A stretch of DNA of 64,000 nt from Lysobacteraceae bacterium PS02340. Its GTDB lineage: Bacteria > Pseudomonadota > Gammaproteobacteria > Xanthomonadales > Xanthomonadaceae. The position numbers were made by a program, and so were the translations under genes. Position 1 is the stretch's first letter. Each line of letters starts with the position of its first letter. Positions 44,767 to 55,689 of this stretch are shown here, piece after piece. The stretch lies in the NCBI GenBank assembly GCA_029959605.1, contig JASCOC010000005.1, forward strand, positions 1 through 64,000, in the 5' to 3' direction. The notes under the pieces were generated by a model. It was not told the origin of the DNA, did no database searches, and worked only from the letters and a program-made list of their open reading frames with translations.

Positions 44767-45534
44767 TCAGCCCGCGTCGCGGATGACGAATGCCGATTGC
44801 GCAGTGACGATCTGGCCGCCGGCCTGGGCCTGCTCGGCAGCGAGACATTCCGCCGAGCCGGTTTTCGACGCCTGCATGTTCCTCAGCATGTCGCGCGCCT
44901 TGCGCGAGCCCGCGTTCGCCACCTCGAGGGTCACCGGCGTGCTGACACGGGTCGTGATCGCCTGACCATCCACCTGTTCCGGCAACGTGCGCATGTCGGC
45001 GACCCAGTCGCGCGCCATGCGTTCGAAGGGGGCACGCGTGCGCTCGCGGGTGCCTTCCGCGAACTCGACGGCATCCAGGCGCGCGCTGCCGTCGGGCTGC
45101 ACGGTGTAGTGCACCGTCATGTTCGCCCCCAACCCGCGCCGCGCCGCTTCCACCGGATAACGCGGCGGCGCGGGATACGCCGAGCCGTCCGCCAGGCCCG
45201 GACCGTGGCTCCGGTATTCGGCGGCCAACTGCATCTGGTCGCCTGCCGCCGGCACCGCGCAGACGCCGAAGACCACGTAGGTCACACCGCCACGCGGGCG
45301 TCCCTCGATCACCGCCGGTTCGAACGCGAGATCGCGCGCACGGGCTTCGACGAAATCGCGAAGACCTTGGGACAGCTTCGGCGACGCTTCGATGTCGGTC
45401 GGCTGACCGCGTTCGTCGACGACGACCTTGACCATCGTGGGAAACGCCACGACCTCGGCAGCGTCTCGTGCACTCGCCGAAGCCGCGATCGCACCGGCGA
45501 GAAGACTGCCCGTCAGCAGTATCGGATGTCGCAT
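44767..45534 (-). CDS. secreted TonB-C-terminal-like protein (distal copy)
   Basis: A 255-residue protein with a signal peptide (MRHPILLTGSLLAGAIAASASA). Two alpha/beta repeats of TonB-C type can be seen. The first lies near residues 30-90 (VKVVVDERGQPTDIEASPKL, RDLAFEPAVIEGRPRGG). The second, from about 120, has PPRYPVEAARRGLGANMTVH and VQPDGSARLDAVEF. There is no membrane anchor or Pro-rich spacer as in real TonB. The start at 45534 has AAGGAGG upstream. Together with its neighbour it forms a tandem pair of unknown role. Confidence 0.8.
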   Translation of the reverse strand: MRHPILLTGSLLAGAIAASASARDAAEVVAFPTMVKVVVDERGQPTDIEASPKLSQGLRDFVEARARDLAFEPAVIEGRPRGGVTYVVFGVCAVPAAGDQMQLAAEYRSHGPGLADGSAYPAPPRYPVEAARRGLGANMTVHYTVQPDGSARLDAVEFAEGTRERTRAPFERMARDWVADMRTLPEQVDGQAITTRVSTPVTLEVANAGSRKARDMLRNMQASKTGSAECLAAEQAQAGGQIVTAQSAFVIRDAG

Positions 45535-45584
45535 GGAACCTCCTTGTTCACGCCTTGGGCGTCCGGAAAACGGAATCGACGGGC

Positions 45585-46451
45585 TCAGCCCTGGAACGGG
45601 GTCAACAGCTTGAAGCGCGAGGTTTCCGGCGTCATGCCGCCAGCAACCAGGGTATCGGGGCTGAAGCCCGGCGGCGTCGGGGCGGCCCAGACGGGGCGCT
45701 GCTGCTGGCCAGGATGATAGGCACTCCACTGGCCGTACGCGGCCTCCCGGTCGTTGCCCAACCTGAAGTCGACGGGCACGCGCACCACCCAGTAATCGCG
45801 GGTCGTCTCTTCACCCTGCTCGGGCAGCACGAACGTCCAGTGTTTGAGCGCGTTGTCGATCGCGGTCTTCGACAGCGTGTTGCGGATCATCTGCATCTGT
45901 CGCGCATTGCCGAGTGCGGTCAGGTTGACCTGTTCGGCGACGACATCTTCAGGCGTGCCATCGCGACCGACTTTCACCAGCAGGTAAACCGTGCCCTTGC
46001 CGCCGATCTGCGCGATGTTCATCGGATAGCGCGGCGGACGCAGGTCGGCGCGACGCACGCTGGTGCGATCGGAATCCGAGTACTCCTCGCCGAAGTGGGC
46101 GCTGGCGATGCGCACGTGCATATTGCCTTCGCCATCGCCGACCGGCGTCGCGACCAGGCGCACGCTCATCTTTGCGCGTGCGAGCACGGGGACGCCATCG
46201 ACGAGGACCGGTTCGAACCGCAACGCCGGAATCGCGCGCTCGATCAGATCGACGGCATGCGCCGGCAGTTTGTCCGGCTGGTCGAACGCGTGACCAGTGA
46301 CTTTGCCCTCGCGATCGATGTCGACGTGACCCGTCACCAGCATGGAGGCTTCGACTTCCTGGCGCGCCTGACGCGCGCTCTGGGCATCGGCGACGGGCGT
46401 GGCGCCCGCGAGAAACGCGAGGGCGAGCAGCGCGGAGAGCGTGCGGTTCAT
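45585..46451 (-). CDS. secreted TonB-C-terminal-like protein (proximal copy)
   Basis: A 288-residue secreted protein with a signal peptide (NRTLSALLALAFLAGATPVADA). It contains the same two-unit layout as the next gene: first unit TGHVDIDREGKVTGHAFDQ with LRFEPVLVDGVPVLA, and second unit LRPPRYPMNIAQIGGKGTVY followed by KVGRDGTPEDVVAEQVNL. Such repeats are those of TonB C-terminal domains (energy_transducer family). It lies 50 bp upstream of its partner in one leftward unit. A periplasmic binding or envelope-assembly role is possible but unproven. Confidence 0.8.
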   Translation of the reverse strand: MNRTLSALLALAFLAGATPVADAQSARQARQEVEASMLVTGHVDIDREGKVTGHAFDQPDKLPAHAVDLIERAIPALRFEPVLVDGVPVLARAKMSVRLVATPVGDGEGNMHVRIASAHFGEEYSDSDRTSVRRADLRPPRYPMNIAQIGGKGTVYLLVKVGRDGTPEDVVAEQVNLTALGNARQMQMIRNTLSKTAIDNALKHWTFVLPEQGEETTRDYWVVRVPVDFRLGNDREAAYGQWSAYHPGQQQRPVWAAPTPPGFSPDTLVAGGMTPETSRFKLLTPFQG

Positions 46452-46530
46452 GGATGCTTCCTGCAGAGGACCGGGTCTCGACTGTGCCGCCTCCACGTGC
46501 GCGGGACAAGCCCGGGCAAACCCCGGGTCC

Positions 46531-49500
46531 TCAGCGCTGCTCGCGCAGGAACCGCGCCATCGACACGCCGTCGCCGCTCTGGGCGGGGGCGAATTCGGCG
46601 GCGACGTCGATGAAGCCGCGCATCACCGCGACCTCGCGCGGGGTGCGGTTGAGGGTGTCGCGCAGGTCGGGGTCGGCACCGGCACGCAGCAGCCGACGGG
46701 CCAGGCGCAGCTGGCCGTGCAGGCCGGTCAGGTGCAGCGGGCCGAAGCCACGCTGGTCCTGCGAATCGAGCGAGACACCTTCGTCGAGAAGCTGTTCCAT
46801 CGCCGCCAGCACCACGTCCTCGTCGCAGGCGGTACCGGGTTCGGCGCGGGCACCGAGCAGCAGCAGCAACGGGGTGACGCCGCCGGCCGCGGGCGCATCG
46901 ACTTCTGCGCCGGCCAGCAATAGGGTGTCGAACAGCGCGAGCAGACGCGGCCGGTCGCGCGAGGTGAAGCCGTACAGCGCGGCGCAATGCAGAGGCGTCA
47001 GGCCCTGCGCATCGGTGGCGTGGATGTCGGCACCGGCGGTCAGCAGACGCGCGGCGAGATCGGGCAGACCGAGCGCTGCGGCGAGCATCAGCACGCTGAC
47101 TTCGCCCGGCAGGCGCTGGTCGAGCGAGACACCGGAGGTCAGCAGACGATCGACAACCTCGGCGTGCCGCATGCTGACCGCCGCCGACAGCGGCGTCGCG
47201 CCGGACTGCGCGGCGCGCGCGGCATCGGCGTCGCGCGACAGCAGCAGGTCGACGACGTCGCGATGGCCGCCACCGGCGGCGCGCAGCAGCGCGGTGCAGC
47301 CCTGCCCGTCCACGGTGTCGACCGGAAAGCCGAGATCCAGCAGGCGGCGCACGGCCTCGGCATCGCCGGCATTCGCGGCGGCCGGCAGATCGGCCGGTTC
47401 CAGCGCGCGGCGCGGCAGTTTCCAGCCGCGCCAGTCGAGCCAATCGGCGAGATCGCGACGACCCGCGGACAGGGCGACGCCCAGCGGCGTCTGGCCGTCG
47501 GCGGCGCACGCGGCCGGGGAAGCGCCATGCCGCACAAGTACTTTCAACGCCCCTTCGCGGCCGAGCGCGGCGGCGAGATGCAGTGCGGTCATGCCGCGGG
47601 CGTCGCGGGCGTCGAGGTCGACGCCGTGGCCGACCAGACGTTCGATCAGCCGCAGCCAGCCCAGCCGCACTGCCAGCGACAGCGGCGGATCGCCAGCAGG
47701 CGACGGCGCAAAGGGATCGGCGCCACGTGCCAGCAGGTCGAGCGCGAACGTCTCGTACGCGCGCGCAGCCTGGTCGTCGTCGCTGCAGGCGGCGAGATAG
47801 CGCGCGAGCGTGCCGGCGCCGCCCGGCGATGCACCGTGGCGCAGCAGTGCCTGCAGGATCGGCAGATGTTGCGGCGCCGACGCCAGCAGCGCGCACAGCG
47901 GCGGCGCGCCGGTCTCGTCGGCCACTTCGACATCGGCGCCCTGTGCAAGCAGCCATTCGATGCGGTCCAGCGACGGCGGCATCTCGGGATCGAGCAGCAG
48001 GCCGCCGAGATCGCGCGCGCCGAGCAGGCGCAGCAGCGGACCCTGGTCGTCGAAGCGGCCTTCGCGCAGGCTGGCGCGCAACAACAGCACCGGCGTGCGG
48101 TCGCTCGCGACGGCGCCGTCCTCGTCGTCGCCGATGCCGAGATTGGCGGGCAACGGGTAATCGGGATCGAGCAGGCGCACCAGCGTCCAGCGGCCGGTTT
48201 CGGCGGCGCGGTCGACCGGCTTGCGGCCATCGGCATCGGCGACGTCGGCCGGCACGCCGAGTTCGAGCAGGCGCTGCAGCAGCGCAGCCGACGGCAGTTC
48301 CGCGGTGCAGGCCAGCATCACCGCATTGCGGCCGGCGACATCGACCGCGGCGACGTCGGCGTGTGCGGCCAGCAGCGCTTCGAACGCGGACAGTCGACCG
48401 CCGCGCGCGGCTTCGAGCAGCGGCGTGCGGCCGTCGTTGTCGCGACCGCGCACGTCGGCGCCGGCGCCGAGCAGCGCGGCGAGAATGTCGTCGTGCCCCT
48501 GGAAGGCCGCCACATGCAGCGCGCTGCGACGCAGCGCATCGCGCGCGTCCACACGGGCTTTGTGCTTGAGCAGCAACTGCACGCCGGCGGCATCGTCCTC
48601 GTCACCGCCGGCCGCGGCCAGCAATGCGGGCGTGCCGCCGTCGACCTCGGCGCGCGCGCCGCGTTCGAGCAGGAACTTCGCCAGCCGCCAGTTGCCGACC
48701 GCGCAGGCCATGCCGAGCGGAGTCAGGCCGTCGTGGTTGCGCGCTTCGAGTTCCGCCGCGGCATCGCGCAGCAGCGCGGCGACGCCGGGATCGGAACTGC
48801 GCGCGGCCAGATGCAGCGGCGTATTGCCTTCATGATCGGTGATCCGCGGATCGGCGCCATTGGCCAGCAGGGTCATCACCGCGTCGGGGCGGCCATGCCA
48901 GCTGTCGCGCGTCGCGGCCAGCAGCGGCGTCATGCCGGCGTGGGCCGTATTGACGTCGACGCCGCGCGCGATCAGTTCGCGCAGCAGACGCAGATCCGGC
49001 AGTACCGCGGCCAGTACCGGCAGGCTGCGCTGGTCGCGATCGTCGGCCGCCGGCAGCAGGCGCACGTCGGCGCCGGCTTCAATCAGCGCCAGTGCGCGAT
49101 CGACGCGGCCGGCGCGCGCGGCGGCATACAGCGCGACATCGGGCGCCGCGTCGAACGGTTCTTCCGACAACGCGACCGCGGGATCGCCCTGCATCTCGAC
49201 GATCTGGATCGGCAACGCGGCCGGCGGCGCGAGGCGTTGCAGCACGGCATGCAGGCCGAGCGAGGCGAGCACGGCGATGATCGCCAGCCCCGCGCGCGGG
49301 CCGATGCCGCCGGCAGGCAGCCAGGCCGGAACAAGCACGAGGGCGATGATTGCCGCCACGCACAAGGCCGCGCCGACGCCGCGCCAGTTGCCGGTCTCGC
49401 GCTCCGACAGCGCGCGCCAGTGCGCGCGCAGCTCGCCGCCGTCGCGTTCGATCGCGTGCCACAGCGGCCAGGTACGCCAGAAGCCGATGACCGCAAGACC

Positions 49501-49833
49501 GACCGCGACACTCAGCGCGAGCGCCGCGCCGAGTTCACCGCCCTGCCGCAACGCGGACAGCGGCCAGGCGACCAGCGCCGCCGTTGCGAGCGTGGCACCG
49601 CCCCAGGCGCCGGCCAGCGACAGCAGATCGGTCCGCAGCATGGCGCCCGCGGGTACGACGCGCGTGCGCCAGCCACGGATGACCAGCGCGAATGCCGGCT
49701 GTGCGAGCGCGCCGGCGACCGCGGCGAGCGGACCGCCGACGAGCGTCAGCGCAGCGAGCGCGACGCCGGCCAGGAGCACGAGGATCAGGGAACGGGCGAA
49801 CGCGGACGACGGCCGCTGCGCGGACTCAGGCAT
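46531..49833 (-). CDS. 1100-residue membrane-anchored ankyrin-repeat protein
   Basis: The first 205 residues contain about six hydrophobic helices, beginning [20 protein letters not shown]. From about residue 225 ([20 protein letters not shown]) to the end the chain is a near-continuous stack of ankyrin repeats, many with the G-x-TPLHLAA pattern ([37 protein letters not shown]). It ends [19 protein letters not shown]. The repeats probably lie in the cytoplasm and bind proteins. Conserved function is unknown. It overlaps the YcgL-like gene by eight bases, so they form one unit. Confidence 0.9.
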   Translation of the reverse strand: MPESAQRPSSAFARSLILVLLAGVALAALTLVGGPLAAVAGALAQPAFALVIRGWRTRVVPAGAMLRTDLLSLAGAWGGATLATAALVAWPLSALRQGGELGAALALSVAVGLAVIGFWRTWPLWHAIERDGGELRAHWRALSERETGNWRGVGAALCVAAIIALVLVPAWLPAGGIGPRAGLAIIAVLASLGLHAVLQRLAPPAALPIQIVEMQGDPAVALSEEPFDAAPDVALYAAARAGRVDRALALIEAGADVRLLPAADDRDQRSLPVLAAVLPDLRLLRELIARGVDVNTAHAGMTPLLAATRDSWHGRPDAVMTLLANGADPRITDHEGNTPLHLAARSSDPGVAALLRDAAAELEARNHDGLTPLGMACAVGNWRLAKFLLERGARAEVDGGTPALLAAAGGDEDDAAGVQLLLKHKARVDARDALRRSALHVAAFQGHDDILAALLGAGADVRGRDNDGRTPLLEAARGGRLSAFEALLAAHADVAAVDVAGRNAVMLACTAELPSAALLQRLLELGVPADVADADGRKPVDRAAETGRWTLVRLLDPDYPLPANLGIGDDEDGAVASDRTPVLLLRASLREGRFDDQGPLLRLLGARDLGGLLLDPEMPPSLDRIEWLLAQGADVEVADETGAPPLCALLASAPQHLPILQALLRHGASPGGAGTLARYLAACSDDDQAARAYETFALDLLARGADPFAPSPAGDPPLSLAVRLGWLRLIERLVGHGVDLDARDARGMTALHLAAALGREGALKVLVRHGASPAACAADGQTPLGVALSAGRRDLADWLDWRGWKLPRRALEPADLPAAANAGDAEAVRRLLDLGFPVDTVDGQGCTALLRAAGGGHRDVVDLLLSRDADAARAAQSGATPLSAAVSMRHAEVVDRLLTSGVSLDQRLPGEVSVLMLAAALGLPDLAARLLTAGADIHATDAQGLTPLHCAALYGFTSRDRPRLLALFDTLLLAGAEVDAPAAGGVTPLLLLLGARAEPGTACDEDVVLAAMEQLLDEGVSLDSQDQRGFGPLHLTGLHGQLRLARRLLRAGADPDLRDTLNRTPREVAVMRGFIDVAAEFAPAQSGDGVSMARFLREQR

Positions 49834-50098
49834 CGGTGCCCCAGTCCTCCGTCAGTGGATCGTGGACCAGACGCGGCGGCATCTGCAGATGGAATTTCTG
49901 CGTGCGCAGCTTCTCGCGCACCAGCGCGGCATCTTCGCGCGCGAGCTTGCGCTCGGGCGTCAGCGCCACATCCAGCACGAAGGTCAGTTCGCCCAGTTGC
50001 GCGCGCACCGGTTCGGGCAGAACGTCGAACGCGTCGCGCTCGGCGAGGTACACGTAGGTGTCCGCCTTGCGCTGGCTTTTGTAGACGTAGGCGTGCAT
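49826..50098 (-). CDS. YcgL domain protein
   Basis: A 90-residue protein of the YcgL family, small and cytoplasmic. The opening [20 protein letters not shown] and the end [19 protein letters not shown] are the family signatures. The function is unknown. Its stop overlaps the start of the ankyrin gene by eight bases, implying translational coupling; cydB lies 97 bp upstream. Confidence 0.9.
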   Translation of the reverse strand: MHAYVYKSQRKADTYVYLAERDAFDVLPEPVRAQLGELTFVLDVALTPERKLAREDAALVREKLRTQKFHLQMPPRLVHDPLTEDWGTDA

Positions 50099-50195
50099 GG
50101 CCGAAGAACCGCGGAAACACGCTGGATTGTGCGGCATATCCACGGACTTGGGTATCGCAGCGCCCGCGCAGCGCGGAAATCCGACAACACGGGGT

Positions 50196-51215
50196 TCAGT
50201 GATAGCCGGCGTCGGCGGCCACCTTGCCGCGGAACACGCGGTAGGACCACGCGGTGTAGCCCAGGATCAACGGCAGAAGCACGACGAGGCCGGCCAGCAC
50301 GAAGCCCTGCGACGACGGCGGCGACGCAGCCTCCCAGATGCTCAGCGACGGCGGCACGATGTTCGGCCACATGCCCAGCACCAGCCCGAGAAATCCCAGT
50401 CCGAAGAAGCTCAGCGTCAGCAGGAACGGGCGCGCGTCGCGGCCTTCGCGCATCGCTGCGCGCCACAGCCAGATGGCATTGACCAGCGCCATCACCGGCA
50501 CCGGCGACAGCCACCAGAAATTTCCGTCCTCGAACCAGCGCGCCATGATCTGCGAGTCGAGAAACGGCAGCCATGCGCTGACCAGGCCCATGAAGGCCGC
50601 GACCACCAGCACCAGCGGCCGGGTCAGCGTGCGCGCCATCTGCTGCAGGCGGCCCTCGGTCTTGAGGATCAGCCAGCCGCTGCCGAGCAGCGCGTAGCCG
50701 AACACCACCGCGGCGCCGGTCAGCATCGAGAACGGGCTGAACCAGTCCAGCGCGCCGCCGGCGTATTTGCCTTCTTCCAGCGCCATGCCCTCCACCAGCG
50801 CGCCGAGGATCACGCCCTGCGCGAATGCAGCGAGCAACGAGCCGAGCGCGAACGCGACGCCCCAGAAGCGCTTGCCGCGCTGCGCCTTGAAGCGGAATTC
50901 GAACGCGACGCCGCGGAACACCAGCGCGATCAGCATCAACAGCACCGGCAGATACAGCGCCGACAGCACGATCGCGTAGGCGCGCGGAAACGCCGCCAGC
51001 AGACCGGCGCCGCCGAGCACCAGCCAGGTTTCGTTGCCGTCCCAGATCGGCGCGGCGGTGGTCATCATGTGGTCGAGCTGATCGCCGTCTTCGGCGAACG
51101 GCGCCAGCACGCCGAGGCCCAGCACGAAGCCGTCGAGCAGCACGTACATCAGCACGCCGAAGCCGATCACGCCGAACCAGATCACCGGCAACACGGTCTG
51201 CAGGTCGAGATCCAT
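50196..51215 (-). CDS. cydB: cytochrome bd / cyanide-insensitive oxidase subunit II
   Basis: A 339-residue inner-membrane subunit of the bd-type quinol oxidase. Eight or more helices are visible, beginning [44 protein letters not shown] is the conserved family stretch. The short length fits the CIO/CydB type. It overlaps the cydA stop by one base. No CydX-like small ORF is found in the 97 bp after it. Confidence 0.95.
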   Translation of the reverse strand: MDLDLQTVLPVIWFGVIGFGVLMYVLLDGFVLGLGVLAPFAEDGDQLDHMMTTAAPIWDGNETWLVLGGAGLLAAFPRAYAIVLSALYLPVLLMLIALVFRGVAFEFRFKAQRGKRFWGVAFALGSLLAAFAQGVILGALVEGMALEEGKYAGGALDWFSPFSMLTGAAVVFGYALLGSGWLILKTEGRLQQMARTLTRPLVLVVAAFMGLVSAWLPFLDSQIMARWFEDGNFWWLSPVPVMALVNAIWLWRAAMREGRDARPFLLTLSFFGLGFLGLVLGMWPNIVPPSLSIWEAASPPSSQGFVLAGLVVLLPLILGYTAWSYRVFRGKVAADAGYH

Positions 51216-52693
51216 CAGTCGTCTCCCACCGGGCCGTCGGCTGCCGAGATCGGCCGCATCGGCGTGCGTTCGCCGTCGTCGTGATCCGGGCCATCGTCGA
51301 TGGGCTGCGGGCCCTTGCGGATCATCTTGAGGATGTAGCCGCCACCGGCGCCGAACACCACCGCGTAGGCGATGACGAACGCGACCAGCGACACGATCAC
51401 GCTGGTGCGGTCGATGTCGCTGACCGCGTCCGCGGTCCGCAACAGACCCTGGATCGCCCAGGGCTGGCGGCCGATCTCGACGACGAACCAGCCCGCCAGC
51501 ACCGCGATGAAGCCGCTCGGCGCCATCAACCGCCAGGTATTGAGCAGCCACTTCGACTCGAACAGCCAGCGCCGCCGCCACGCCCACAGCGAGACGATGG
51601 TGAGCAGCAGCATCGCCGTGCCGATGCCGACCATGACCCGGAATGCGTAGAACACCGGCGCGACCGGCGGCCGTTCGTCGCGCGGCACCGCGGTCAGCGG
51701 CGCGATCGTGCCGTCCCAGCTGTGGGTCAGGATCACGCTGCCGAGGCGCGGTATCGCGACTTCGAAATCGTTGCGCTCTTCGTCGACGTTCGGCACCGCG
51801 AACAGCACCAGCGGCACGCCCTTTCCAGGCTCGCCTTCGTGCCAGTGCGCTTCCATCGCCGCGAGCTTGACCGGCTGCACCTCGCCGGTCTTCAGGCCAT
51901 GCAGGTCGCCCACGAAGATCTGCAGCGGCACCGTGATCGCCGCGAACGCGACCGAGAGCTTGAGCATCCGCGTCGCCGCGTCGACGTGCTCGCCGCGGCG
52001 CAGATACCACGCCGCCACGCCGCCGATGACGAAGCACGTGGTGATGAACGCCGCCAACGCCATGTGCGCCAGGCGGTACGGAAACGAGGGATTGAAGATG
52101 ATCGCCATCCAGTCGGCCGGATGGAACACGCCGTCGATCAGCTCATAGCCCGCAGGCGTATGCAGCCAGCTGTTGGCCGAGAGGATCCAGAACGTCGAGA
52201 TCAATGTGCCCACCGCCACCAGGCAGGTGGACAGGAAATGCAGCTTCTCCGACACCCGGCCCCAGCCGAACAGCATCACGCCGAGAAAGCTCGCTTCGAG
52301 GAAGAACGCGGTCAGCACCTCGTAGCTCAGCAGCGGCCCGAGGATGTTGCCGGCCGCGATGCTCAGCGCCGACCAGTTGGTGCCGAACTGGAAGCTCATG
52401 ACGATGCCCGACACCACGCCCATGCCGAACGACACCGCGAAGATCCGCATCCAGAAGAAGTACAGCTCGCGCCACACCGGATCGCGCGTGCGCAGCCAGC
52501 GGAACTCCAGGAACGCCAGCCAGCTCGACAGGCCGATCGTGAAGGCCGGAAACAGCACGTGGAAGGAGATCACGAATCCGAACTGGATCCGCGACAGCAG
52601 CAGGGCGTCCAAGGAGGGCTCCGGTGGGGCGGCGCGCAGCGAGTCTGCGGGCGCGCGCGTGAAAGCGGGATGCGGCACGGTGTCGCGCGACAT
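51215..52693 (-). CDS. cydA: cytochrome bd / cyanide-insensitive oxidase subunit I
   Basis: A 492-residue haem-binding subunit that oxidises quinol and reduces oxygen. The N-terminal helix region has SRIQFGFVISFHVLFPAFTI (haem-ligand His), with WMRIFAVSFGMGVVSGIVMS next. The Q-loop is short, as in cyanide-insensitive (CIO) enzymes, and GWFVVEIGRQPWAIQGLLRT is the hallmark quinol-side motif. An unusual N-terminal extension of about 30 Pro/Ala-rich residues precedes the first helix; a later in-frame start is possible. It is divergent from the peptidase gene with a 92-bp gap. Confidence 0.95.
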   Translation of the reverse strand: MSRDTVPHPAFTRAPADSLRAAPPEPSLDALLLSRIQFGFVISFHVLFPAFTIGLSSWLAFLEFRWLRTRDPVWRELYFFWMRIFAVSFGMGVVSGIVMSFQFGTNWSALSIAAGNILGPLLSYEVLTAFFLEASFLGVMLFGWGRVSEKLHFLSTCLVAVGTLISTFWILSANSWLHTPAGYELIDGVFHPADWMAIIFNPSFPYRLAHMALAAFITTCFVIGGVAAWYLRRGEHVDAATRMLKLSVAFAAITVPLQIFVGDLHGLKTGEVQPVKLAAMEAHWHEGEPGKGVPLVLFAVPNVDEERNDFEVAIPRLGSVILTHSWDGTIAPLTAVPRDERPPVAPVFYAFRVMVGIGTAMLLLTIVSLWAWRRRWLFESKWLLNTWRLMAPSGFIAVLAGWFVVEIGRQPWAIQGLLRTADAVSDIDRTSVIVSLVAFVIAYAVVFGAGGGYILKMIRKGPQPIDDGPDHDDGERTPMRPISAADGPVGDD

Positions 52694-52785
52694 CGCGTCG
52701 CAGCCCGACCATGACCTTCGCCAGAGCGGCCCGGGCAGCGGCGCCCGTTACACTTCGGCTTCTTTTCGCTTCGTGGAACCGTCGA

Positions 52786-55155
52786 ATGCGTCGTCTGCCG
52801 TTGAGCTGGGTGCTCGCCTGCGCCCTCGTGTCTCCCGCCGCCCTGGCGCAACCGTCGCAGCCGCTGACGATGGAGCGGATCATGGCCGATCCGGACTGGA
52901 TCGGCGCGCCGGTCGAGGGCGCGTGGTGGCGCTGGGATGGCCAGGCGGCGTACTACACCCGCAAGCGCGAAGGCAGCAGCGTCCGCGAAACCTGGCAGCA
53001 GCCGCTCGCAGGCGGCGCGTCGACCCGCGTCGAAGACGGCGCCCGCGCCGACCTCGATGCGCAGAACCCGATCACCGACGCCACCGGCACGCGCGTGGCG
53101 TTCCTCCGCAATGGCGACCTGTTCGTGCGCGATCTGCGCACCGGCGCGCTGACCCAGGTCACGCGCACCGAAGCGCCGGAAGCACAGCCGCAGTGGTCGA
53201 CGACCGGCGGTCTGGTCTGGCGCGCCGGCAACGACTGGTTCGGCTGGGACGCGCAACGCGGCACCACGCAGCTGGCCAGCCTCAAGGCCGAGGACGATCC
53301 GGCCAAGCCGCCGAAGGACGACGACCTGCGCGACCGTCAGCTGCGCATGATCGAAACGCTCCGCGTCGAGCGCGACCGCCGCGACGGCCTGCGCACGCAG
53401 AACGAGGCCTGGCGCCGCAGCGACGCGACACGCGCGCCCGGCCCGGTGTTCCTCGGCAAGGATGTCACGATCGCCGGCAGCGCGCTGTCGCCGGCGGGCG
53501 ACCGGCTGATCGTCGTCACCACCGCCAAGAGCGGCGATGAAGGGCGCGAGGGCAAGATGCCGCGCTACGTCACCGAATCGGGCTACGAGGAATTCGAGGA
53601 CGTGCGCACGCGCGTCGGCCGCAACGATCCGCTGCCGCACACGCTGTGGCTGGTGGACGTGGCCAGCGGCCAGGCGCGCGAGCTCAAGACCGACACCCTG
53701 CCCGGCATCGGCACCGATCCGCTGGCCGATCTGCGCCGCGCGGCGGGCAAGGACGCACTCAAGGGCAATCGCCCCGTGCGTCTGGAGCTCGACGGCCGCG
53801 GCGGTGGCGGCGGTGCGATCCGCTGGAGCGACGACGGTCGCAGCGTCGCGCTGTCGATCCACTCGGTCGACAACAAGGACCGCTGGCTCGCCACTGTCGA
53901 TCTGGCCGGCGCGACGCTGCAGAATCGCGATCGACTGACCGACGCCGCGTGGATCAACTGGGATTTCAACGAGTTCGGCTGGCTGCCCGACAACCGCACG
54001 CTGTGGTTCCTGTCGGAAACCTCCGGCTACTCGCATCTGTATCTCAACGACGGCGGCCGCTCGCGCGCGTTGACCTCGGGGCAGTGGGAAGTGTCGTCGC
54101 CGGTGATGTCGCGCGACGGCAGCCGCTTCTTCTTCCTGTGCAACCAGCAGTGGCCGGGCCGTTATGAAGTCTGCAGTGCGAGCGGCGGCACGGTCAGCGA
54201 ACTCACGAAGACCGGCGGTATCGAGGACTTCGCGCTGTCGCCCGACGAGACCCGCCTGCTGCTGCGCACCTCCAGCAGCTACACGCCGCCGCAGCTCGCC
54301 GTCGCCGATGTCGCGGGCGGAGAAGTCCGCGTGCTCACCGACACCCGCACGGCCGAGTTCAAGGCGCACGACTGGCTGCAGCCCGAATACGTGCAGATTC
54401 CGTCCAAGCACGGCGCCGGTACGGTGTGGGGCAAGTTCTATGCGCCGGAGACCTACGAGCCGGGCCGCAAGTATCCCGTCGTGCTGTTCGTGCACGGCGC
54501 CGGCTACCTGCAGAACGTCAGCGACCGCTACCCGAACTATTTCCGAGAGCAGATGTTCCACAACCTGCTTGTGCAGCAGGGCTACATCGTGCTGGACCTC
54601 GATTTCCGCGCGTCCGCCGGCTACGGCCGCGACTGGCGCACGGCGATCTACCGGCAGATGGGCCACCCGGAGCTCGAGGATTACCTCGACGGCATCGACT
54701 GGCTGGTCGACAACCACCAGGCCGATCGCGACCGCGTCGGCATCTACGGCGGCAGCTACGGCGGCTTCATGACCTTTATGGCGCTGTTCCGCGAACCCGG
54801 CGTGTTCAAGGCCGGCGCCGCGCTGCGCCCGGTCACCGACTGGTCGCAGTACAACCACGCCTACACCGCCAACATCCTCAATACGCCGGACATCGATCCC
54901 GAGGCGTACCTGAAGTCCTCGCCGATGGAATATGCCGACCGCCTGCAGGACAACCTGCTGATCGCGCACGGCATGATCGACGACAACGTGTTCTACAAGG
55001 ACTCGGTGATGATGGCCCAGCGCCTGATCGAGCTGCGCAAGGACAAGTGGGAACTGGCGAGCTACCCGCTCGAGCGCCACGCCTACCAGCATCCGGCCTC
55101 GTGGTACGACCAGTACCGCCGCATCTACGAATTGTTCGAGCGCACGCTCAAATGA
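52786..55155 (+). CDS. S9 family (DPP-IV-like) serine peptidase
   Basis: A 789-residue secreted prolyl-peptidase. The signal peptide is MRRLPLSWVLACALVSPAALA. An N-terminal beta-propeller runs to about residue 520, with repeats such as ALSPDETRLLL. The C-terminal alpha/beta-hydrolase has the nucleophile in YGGSYGGFM (Ser657), the Asp in GMIDDNV (732/733) and His765 in ERHAYQH. The length fits dipeptidyl peptidase IV of xanthomonads. It should cleave Xaa-Pro dipeptides in the periplasm. Its stop overlaps the start of the next gene (ATGA). Confidence 0.93.
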   Translation: MRRLPLSWVLACALVSPAALAQPSQPLTMERIMADPDWIGAPVEGAWWRWDGQAAYYTRKREGSSVRETWQQPLAGGASTRVEDGARADLDAQNPITDATGTRVAFLRNGDLFVRDLRTGALTQVTRTEAPEAQPQWSTTGGLVWRAGNDWFGWDAQRGTTQLASLKAEDDPAKPPKDDDLRDRQLRMIETLRVERDRRDGLRTQNEAWRRSDATRAPGPVFLGKDVTIAGSALSPAGDRLIVVTTAKSGDEGREGKMPRYVTESGYEEFEDVRTRVGRNDPLPHTLWLVDVASGQARELKTDTLPGIGTDPLADLRRAAGKDALKGNRPVRLELDGRGGGGGAIRWSDDGRSVALSIHSVDNKDRWLATVDLAGATLQNRDRLTDAAWINWDFNEFGWLPDNRTLWFLSETSGYSHLYLNDGGRSRALTSGQWEVSSPVMSRDGSRFFFLCNQQWPGRYEVCSASGGTVSELTKTGGIEDFALSPDETRLLLRTSSSYTPPQLAVADVAGGEVRVLTDTRTAEFKAHDWLQPEYVQIPSKHGAGTVWGKFYAPETYEPGRKYPVVLFVHGAGYLQNVSDRYPNYFREQMFHNLLVQQGYIVLDLDFRASAGYGRDWRTAIYRQMGHPELEDYLDGIDWLVDNHQADRDRVGIYGGSYGGFMTFMALFREPGVFKAGAALRPVTDWSQYNHAYTANILNTPDIDPEAYLKSSPMEYADRLQDNLLIAHGMIDDNVFYKDSVMMAQRLIELRKDKWELASYPLERHAYQHPASWYDQYRRIYELFERTLK

Positions 55156-55628
55156 CCGCGCCCGGCCCGTTGCCGGCGGTCGAGCTGCTGCGGCCGTCGC
55201 CGTGGAAGATGCTCGCGCTGCTGGCGATCTGCGCCGGGTTCGTGTGGATGGCGGTCGTCATCGGCGAGCGCCACCTGCTGATCGCGTGGCTGTGCGGTGG
55301 ATTCTTCGGGCTGTGCGCGCTGGTCGCCCTGGTGTCGCTGCTGCCCGGTGCGAACCATCTGCGGCTCGATGCCGACGGCATCGAACTGCGCTCGCTGTTC
55401 CGGGTCACGCGCTGGGGCTGGCGCGACGTCGTGCGCTTCGGCCCGACACGCGTCGGCCTGCATACGATGGTCGGCATCGATTTCGCAGACCACGTGGATG
55501 CCGCGGCGCGTTTGCGCCGCGTCAATCGCGGACTGACAGGCTTCGATGGCGCCCTGCCCGACACGTTCGGACACAAGGCGTCCGTCCTCGCGGCGAAGCT
55601 CGAAACCTGGCGCCAGGCGCACGCCTGA
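55152..55628 (+). CDS. small two-helix membrane protein with PH-like domain
   Basis: A 158-residue protein. Two adjacent transmembrane helices (about residues 20-37 and 43-66) are followed by a PH-like cytoplasmic domain ([20 protein letters not shown], then [15 protein letters not shown]). This layout resembles STM3941-type proteins. The biochemical role is unknown. It is coupled to the peptidase gene through ATGA and lies 61 bp before hemF. Confidence 0.75.
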   Translation: MTAPGPLPAVELLRPSPWKMLALLAICAGFVWMAVVIGERHLLIAWLCGGFFGLCALVALVSLLPGANHLRLDADGIELRSLFRVTRWGWRDVVRFGPTRVGLHTMVGIDFADHVDAAARLRRVNRGLTGFDGALPDTFGHKASVLAAKLETWRQAHA

Positions 55629-55689
55629 GCACTGCGCCGCATCGACCGGGATCCATGCCGCCACACCGGCGCCGCCTACAATGCGGGCC

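Noticed and set aside
46452-46530. Hairpin cccggg-ttt-cccggg downstream of the ankyrin gene
   Set aside because: No T-run on either strand; not strong enough to call a terminator.
50099-50195. Search for a CydX-like small gene after cydB
   Set aside because: No short hydrophobic frame with the CydX pattern on the minus strand; the CIO-type enzyme may not need one.
46987-50202. Open frame of about 1070 codons antisense to the ankyrin gene
   Set aside because: Low-complexity product produced by the repeat structure of the opposite strand.
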